Origin: Parapusillimonas sp013416435
GTDB lineage: Bacteria; Pseudomonadota; Gammaproteobacteria; Burkholderiales; Burkholderiaceae_B
Direction: 5' to 3'
Assembly (NCBI RefSeq): GCF_052180245.1
Contig: NZ_CP197474.1
Span: 310,001 to 374,000 of the forward strand
Length of the DNA stretch: 64,000 nt
Part shown: in pieces, positions 59,482 to 64,000 of the stretch
Layout: every line of letters starts with the position of its first letter
Numbering within the stretch: position 1 is the stretch's first letter
Position numbers and translations under genes: made by a program
Notes under the pieces: generated by a model
Told to the model about the DNA's origin: nothing
The model's database searches: none
What the model saw: the letters and a program-made list of their open reading frames with translations, nothing else

Positions 59482-61491
59482 ATGAGAACAACAAATTCAG
59501 TACGCTGGACGCTGCTTTCCTTATTGTCGATGGTGCTTGTCGGTTGCGATGGGTCGGGCGGATCCGACGTTCCACCCATCCCCGATGTCGTCTGCGCCGA
59601 AACAGGCCCTTACGCGTGCAAGACGGGCGCCTCGGAGCCTCTGTATCCCTTCCAATGGGCCTTGAACTATCAAGACAGCTATTTCAAGGACTACCCGGCC
59701 GTCTTCGCCGGCGGGATGGACTTGAACGTTGAGCCCGTACATGCGCAGGGCATCAAGGGCCAGGGCGTGAACGTGCTGGTGGTGGATTCGGGCGTGGATC
59801 TTCACACCGAAGACTTGGCCCCCAATGCGGACTTCGCGCTGTCCTGGAACCTGGGTTCGAACACGCAGGATCCGCACCCCACGGCGCCGGCGTCCTCGGC
59901 TGCTCCGCACGGCACGGCGGTGGCCGGCATCATTGCCGCCGCTCAGAACGGCAAGGGCGTAATGGGCGTCGCGCCGCGCGTCCGGATCGGTGGTGTCAAC
60001 TTCCTTGAGCATCAAAGCGTGGCGGGCTGGGCGGCGGCAATGGGCGGCGCGCCGTGGTCCAGCTCTGCGGACGTCATCAATGCGTCGCTGGGATACTCCG
60101 GCGCCCCTTTTTCCTACGATTCCGAAGACGATAGCTACACGCCGATCATGCGCTCGCTCAAGAAGCTGCGCGGCGGCAAGGGGGCCATTTACCTGAAGGC
60201 GTCGGGCAACGATTTTCATAGCTACGAATGTGGACTCGGCGCAGCCTATTACGACTGCAGCAACCCGGGCAATGACGAGTTGGGACCAAAAGAGCCCAAC
60301 ACCATCGTGGTGGCGGCCGTTAATGCGTTCGGGGAATCCAGCAGCTACAGCAGCGTGGGTTCGGTCAACTGGATCAGCGGCCTGGGCGGCGAATATGGCG
60401 CCGGCGGCACCTATGGCGAAGTCGCCACCGACGACTACAGCGGGCCCACCATATTTTCCACGGACATGCGCGGCTGCACCTTGGGCTACAGCACCAAAAG
60501 CGCCGGGACCCCCTTCCTGCGCGGCGAATCGCAGCGTGGCGGCGTGCCCGACAACCCCGATTGCGACTACGCATACATGAACGGCACGTCCGCGGCCACG
60601 CCCACCATCTCCGGCGTGGTGGCTTTGATGCTCGCCGCCAATCCCGACCTGGGCTGGCGCGATGTCCGCGACATTTTGCGCATGTCGGCGCGCAAGGTCG
60701 ACGCCGACTACGTGCAGGGGTCGCCGCATGCACAAGGCCTGATTCCTTATGGCGCGCGCATGGACCTCGTCACGAACCAATTGCTCGAAGAAATGGGCGG
60801 CAAAGACGACATCCGGTCCGGCTCAAAGGTGTTCCCCATAGACCTGGGCTGGCAAAAAAATGGCGCCGGCCACGAATATTCGAATTGGTATGGGTTCGGG
60901 GTGCCCGATACGGCGCGAGCCATCGCCTTGGCGCAGGAGTACAAGCGCGTTCCACAGCTCACCCGGCTCGACGATGTCAAGATACCGGACTTCCAGGACA
61001 TCAGCGCCTGGTATCAGGGAGACCAGTATGCCGACCTCCTCGAGGGCGCCGGCGTGGCCAATGCGCAAGCGCGCGATCTTCCCTATCGGGAAATCACGCG
61101 CCTGGGCACCTTGAGCATGACCGATCAGGTGGTGGACACCGTGCAGGTCCGCTTGTCGGGCGCTAACGTGTGCCTGGGCGCCGTCGGCATTGCCCTGCGG
61201 TCGCCGTCGGGTACCGTATCGCTGCTGAAGCTGCCCAATGACATTTTCCGTTCCCAAGAGATTACCGGCTTCGAGGACTACGGCATGAGCAGCGTGGCGT
61301 TCTATGGCGAACCCGCGGCCGGCGAATGGGAAGTCTATCTGGTGGCGGCCAACCCCGAGCTCTCATTGAGCTACGGCCGGAAAAACGAGGCGGGCAAGTA
61401 TGAGCGCGCTTTCTCCTCGAACTGCTTTGGCGGCGATGCCGTCCCGGCTCACTATCTCTTGCATGCGCAGGCTCGTATCATTGCACAATAG
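59482..61491 (+). CDS. Subtilisin-family (S8) serine protease lipoprotein with P-like domain
   Basis: 669 residues from ATG 59482 (AGGA upstream). The lipoprotein signal ends in a LVGC lipobox (Cys about residue 19). The catalytic triad is present: D in VLVVDSGVDLHTEDL, H in HGTAVAGIIAA and S in NGTSAATPTISG. The C-terminal 150 residues (VVDTVQVRLSGANVC...ALRSPSGTVSLL) look like a proprotein-convertase P domain, as in kexin-like bacterial proteases. Acts at the cell surface or in the periplasm. Followed 25 bp later by a small exported protein. Confidence 0.9.
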   Translation: MRTTNSVRWTLLSLLSMVLVGCDGSGGSDVPPIPDVVCAETGPYACKTGASEPLYPFQWALNYQDSYFKDYPAVFAGGMDLNVEPVHAQGIKGQGVNVLVVDSGVDLHTEDLAPNADFALSWNLGSNTQDPHPTAPASSAAPHGTAVAGIIAAAQNGKGVMGVAPRVRIGGVNFLEHQSVAGWAAAMGGAPWSSSADVINASLGYSGAPFSYDSEDDSYTPIMRSLKKLRGGKGAIYLKASGNDFHSYECGLGAAYYDCSNPGNDELGPKEPNTIVVAAVNAFGESSSYSSVGSVNWISGLGGEYGAGGTYGEVATDDYSGPTIFSTDMRGCTLGYSTKSAGTPFLRGESQRGGVPDNPDCDYAYMNGTSAATPTISGVVALMLAANPDLGWRDVRDILRMSARKVDADYVQGSPHAQGLIPYGARMDLVTNQLLEEMGGKDDIRSGSKVFPIDLGWQKNGAGHEYSNWYGFGVPDTARAIALAQEYKRVPQLTRLDDVKIPDFQDISAWYQGDQYADLLEGAGVANAQARDLPYREITRLGTLSMTDQVVDTVQVRLSGANVCLGAVGIALRSPSGTVSLLKLPNDIFRSQEITGFEDYGMSSVAFYGEPAAGEWEVYLVAANPELSLSYGRKNEAGKYERAFSSNCFGGDAVPAHYLLHAQARIIAQ

Positions 61492-61516
61492 GCCTTGCCT
61501 GACACAAGGACACATC

Positions 61517-61972
61517 ATGAAATGGATCAACGGTATTTTGGGCGGCGTTGCGGCGGTCGTACTGGCTTTGGGCGCTGAAGCCGCCGGCGTGTATACGCCC
61601 GGCAGCAGGATCCCGGCCGATCAGCTCGGCCAATTCGGCAATCTTCCGGTCTACGTTGTAGGCAAGCAATCGTATCGCTTGCTGCCGCAAAAGGGCGCCG
61701 ACGGGGCCAGCCTGCTGGTTGACAGCCAGGGCCTGGTGGTGAGCAGCGGAAACGAAATCCTGGTCACCGGCGCATCCGAAGCCGACATCCGTTCAAGCAC
61801 CGGACCCGGCCCCGCCCCGGTGTCGATCCAGTACCTCGCCGCCACCGGCATCGCGCTGGTGCGCTATGCCGATTTCCCCACGGCGGTAGCCGCCCTCGCG
61901 CCGCTGCAACAGCGCCTGCCCGCCGCATCCGTGCGCCTGGCCATCAGCCGCGGCACCGCGCGGGCGTACTAA
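61517..61972 (+). CDS. Small exported protein, possible chaperone or inhibitor of the upstream protease
   Basis: 151 residues from ATG 61517 (AAGGAC upstream). Signal peptide cleaved near GAEAAGVY (residue 22). The C-terminal part (IQYLAATGIALVRYADFPTA) has the beta-alpha-beta rhythm of I9 propeptide-like domains. The kexin-like protease ASP of Aeromonas sobria has a similar-sized gene (orf2) directly downstream that folds the protease; position and size match here. Homology is not shown by the sequence alone. Confidence 0.6.
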   Translation: MKWINGILGGVAAVVLALGAEAAGVYTPGSRIPADQLGQFGNLPVYVVGKQSYRLLPQKGADGASLLVDSQGLVVSSGNEILVTGASEADIRSSTGPGPAPVSIQYLAATGIALVRYADFPTAVAALAPLQQRLPAASVRLAISRGTARAY

Positions 61973-62046
61973 GGGTCGGACCCCGTACGGGGTCCGACCC
62001 TTTAAAAATTCGATCTGGGGTCAGACCCCATCCGGGGTCTGACCCC
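61972..62046. repeat. Two GGGGTC palindromes after the protease pair
   Basis: Units at 61972-62001 (GTAC centre, GGGTCGGACCCC arms) and 62017-62046 (centre ATCC). They follow the stop codon of the small exported protein directly. Confidence 0.93.
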
Positions 62047-62131
62047 GACAACGCCGGATCATTGGCCGGCGATCACCCTTCCGCACAGGCGATGTATGAC
62101 TAAACCTTATTGATGCATAAGGTTGCTTATA

Positions 62132-62145
62132 TTGATCTAGATCAA
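62132..62145 (+). promoter_or_regulatory. FNR/Anr-type box upstream of the isomerase gene
   Basis: TTGAT-CTAG-ATCAA matches the FNR/Anr/CRP-family consensus TTGAT-N4-ATCAA exactly. It lies 63 bp before the ATG at 62208, suggesting oxygen-dependent control of the gene cluster that begins here. A clear -10 is not seen. Confidence 0.65.
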
Positions 62146-62207
62146 GGCACTCTCTAAAGTACGGTCCACGAGCTAGTCGTGATGAATCGCAAATTGGAGT
62201 GCTGGGA

Positions 62208-62990
62208 ATGTTGAAGTTCGATCCAAACTTACGCTGGATGTTCACCGAAGTGCCGATGCTGGAGCGTTATAAGGCTGCAGCGAAAGCGGGCTTCAAAGGC
62301 GTCGAGGTGGCCTTTCCGTATGAGTATCCGGCGGAACAGATTGCCGACCTGCTTGGCGAAAACGACCTGACGTTGGTCCAAATCCTGACGCCTTGTGACT
62401 GGGCAAAAGGCGAACGCGGCATTGCAGCATTGCCCGGCCGGTCCGATGAATTCAAGCGAAGCGTTGAAACGTCCATTGCCTACGCCGTGAAGGTCGGCAA
62501 GCCCATGATTCACGCGATGGCCGGGAATATTCCGGCGGGTTACGACATGCAGGCGTGCCGGGACACCTTCATCGACAATATCGCCCAAGCCGCCGACGAC
62601 ATGGCGCAAGAGGGGCTCACTCTGATTCTCGAGCCCTGTTGCAGCGCTCGCTTCCCAGACTTTTTCTACAAAACTATCGAAGAAGGTCTGGAAATCATCA
62701 ACGAAATCAATCGGCCAAACGTAAAGCTTTGCTTCGATACCTACCACGTACAAATGGAGCAGGGCAACCTGGTCAACACCCTGCATCGCGCCTGGCCACA
62801 GATCGGCCACATACAGATCGGGAATGCGCCTAACAGGTGTGAGCCTGGCCCGGGCGAAGTGCATTTTCCCTATTTCTTTGCCGAACTGGAGCGGCTGGGC
62901 TGGGACCGCTGGATAGGCTGCGAATACGAACCCAGCGGCAAGACCGAGGACTGCCTGGAGTGGGGGCGGCCGTACGGTATCGGGCTGTAG
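62208..62990 (+). CDS. hyi: Hydroxypyruvate isomerase-like TIM-barrel protein
   Basis: 260 residues from ATG 62208 (GGAG at 62196). Xylose-isomerase-like TIM barrel: FTEVPMLERYKAAAKAGFKG, metal ligands E in ILEPCCS, D/H in CFDTYHVQMEQGN, and E in GCEYEPSGKTE. Members convert hydroxypyruvate and tartronate semialdehyde or act on related keto sugars. Followed 79 bp later by a Rieske oxygenase, so a catabolic role outside glyoxylate metabolism is possible. Confidence 0.85.
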   Translation: MLKFDPNLRWMFTEVPMLERYKAAAKAGFKGVEVAFPYEYPAEQIADLLGENDLTLVQILTPCDWAKGERGIAALPGRSDEFKRSVETSIAYAVKVGKPMIHAMAGNIPAGYDMQACRDTFIDNIAQAADDMAQEGLTLILEPCCSARFPDFFYKTIEEGLEIINEINRPNVKLCFDTYHVQMEQGNLVNTLHRAWPQIGHIQIGNAPNRCEPGPGEVHFPYFFAELERLGWDRWIGCEYEPSGKTEDCLEWGRPYGIGL

Positions 62991-63069
62991 CCCTGTCTCA
63001 AGAACCAGTTTCAGTCGGAAGCGCCCCGACGCATGACGGCGGGCGCGCGCACCATATCGTGAGGAAAGT

Positions 63070-64000
63070 ATGTTATCAGCAGCAGACAATGACCTGTTGA
63101 CCCGGACCGGCGCCGACAAGCCCATGGGGCAATTCTTTCGGCGTTTTTGGCAGCCTGCGGCGTTATCTCGGGAACTGCCGGCACCGGACTGCACCCCCCT
63201 GCGTGTCACGCTCTTGGGTGAAAAGCTCGTCGCTTTCCGCGACACCACAGGCAAAGTGGGTTTGGTGGATTCCGTATGCCCGCACCGCGGCGCGGATTTA
63301 TATTTTGGGCGTAACGAGGAATGTGGCTTGCGCTGCGTTTTTCATGGCTGGAAATTCGATGTCAATGGCAAGGCGGTGGATTTGCCTAATGTCGCGCCAG
63401 AGTCGGCCTATCACCAGAAGATTTCCATCAAGGCCTATCCGACACGGGAATACGGAGGAATCGTCTGGGCATACATGGGGCCTGTGCCGGCGGACGGCAA
63501 GCTTCCAGAGGTGCCGCAGCTGGAGTTTGGCGTGTTGCCCGAAGACAGTCGTTTCGTGACGAAGAAGCTTCAGCTTTGCAATTGGGCCCAGGCGCTGGAA
63601 GGCGCCATAGACACATCTCATTTCTCGTTCCTGCACATGCCGGCGCCGTCGGTCCCGTCCAATGAAAACCCGGATGCGCCGGCAGACGAGCGGCGATTGG
63701 CTTGGATACGCAGAGACCCCATCCCTGAGTTCTCGATTCTGGAGCACGATGTGGGATTCGTTGTCGGCGGCGCACGACGGGCTGATGGCACCGACACCTA
63801 CTGGCGCACCGCTCAGTTTGCCCTGCCTTCGCACAGCACGACCCCATCGACTCTACCGGGCGAGAACTATTTTGGGTACACCTTTGTGCCCATCGACGAC
63901 CAGACATGCTGGATCTACACCTATGTCTGGAATCCCGAGCGCCCTTTGACGGAGACGGAGCGGGAGCAGCTTCAGCAAGGCCATGGCGTGGTTGCCGAAG
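63070..64000 (+). CDS. Rieske non-haem iron aromatic oxygenase, alpha subunit (partial)
   Basis: 310 codons, running off the window; ATG 63070 follows GAGGAA. Rieske cluster ligands in CPHRGADLYFG and CVFHGWKFD. The mononuclear iron ligands are in EGAIDTSHFSFLH (D-x2-H-x4-H). The N-terminus MGQFFRRFWQPAALSREL resembles phthalate 4,5-dioxygenase-type monooxygenases and dioxygenases. Needs a reductase, expected just downstream. Substrate not decidable here. Confidence 0.9.
   Translation, partial: MLSAADNDLLTRTGADKPMGQFFRRFWQPAALSRELPAPDCTPLRVTLLGEKLVAFRDTTGKVGLVDSVCPHRGADLYFGRNEECGLRCVFHGWKFDVNGKAVDLPNVAPESAYHQKISIKAYPTREYGGIVWAYMGPVPADGKLPEVPQLEFGVLPEDSRFVTKKLQLCNWAQALEGAIDTSHFSFLHMPAPSVPSNENPDAPADERRLAWIRRDPIPEFSILEHDVGFVVGGARRADGTDTYWRTAQFALPSHSTTPSTLPGENYFGYTFVPIDDQTCWIYTYVWNPERPLTETEREQLQQGHGVVAE

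Overview
The window looks like chromosome of a betaproteobacterium of the Alcaligenaceae (Bordetella, Achromobacter, Pusillimonas and relatives). Supporting this are the high-GC coding style, two Bug/TctC-type periplasmic solute-binding proteins, a Liv-type transporter fused to a CoA-linked catabolic operon, and LysR and GntR regulators. A genus cannot be fixed from the sequence alone. The most conspicuous feature is a family of about 30 near-identical GC-rich palindromes, GGGGTCAGACCCC + GTAC + GGGGTCTGACCCC and variants. They sit mostly at gene 3' ends and at the edges of duplicated or broken genes, and several are translated into C-terminal tails or inserted inside proteins. || Layout. 1-8.7 kb is a cell-surface locus. 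It holds the C-terminus of a TolC-type outer-membrane protein and two large glycosyltransferases on the plus strand. Convergent to these on the minus strand are a coiled-coil methyltransferase and an O-antigen ABC exporter (wzm/wzt). 9.1-11.8 kb encodes a large cysteine-free RTX protein that looks like an S-layer or similar type I secretion substrate. 12.2-18.7 kb is an insertion-sequence nest: an IS66 element broken by an IS21 remnant and a complete IS21 element, followed by an IS3 element. 18.9-46 kb is a mosaic accessory region. It carries a tyrosine integrase and an integrase fragment, at least nine intact or decayed toxin-antitoxin modules, and a frameshifted Fic gene. Among these lie a lipid-linked sugar modification cluster (EamA, DUF2304, GT2, multi-spanning membrane protein) and a LysR/Bug/deacetylase/amidase cluster whose 3' ends recur as fragments 9-12 kb away. 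The same region holds a serralysin protease, and a Bug/M20 deacetylase pair divergent from an SHMT-like enzyme and its LysR regulator. || 45.6-59.1 kb is a coherent catabolic locus. An acyl-CoA ligase and a GntR regulator diverge from a long, tightly packed operon: acyl-CoA dehydrogenase, LivHMGF, thiolase-like protein, DUF35 partner, Liv-type binding protein, enoyl-CoA hydratase, amidohydrolase, class III CoA-transferase and HMG-CoA-lyase-like enzyme. It probably imports and beta-oxidises a branched or cyclic carboxylic acid. The thiolase-like protein lacks the usual nucleophilic cysteine, which suggests a retro-aldolase in the style of Ltp2 with DUF35. || 59.4-62 kb encodes a subtilisin-family lipoprotein protease with a downstream small exported protein that may be its chaperone. 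62.2-64 kb starts another catabolic cluster: a hydroxypyruvate-isomerase-like protein behind a perfect FNR-type box, and a Rieske oxygenase running off the window. No rRNA, tRNA or CRISPR array was found.
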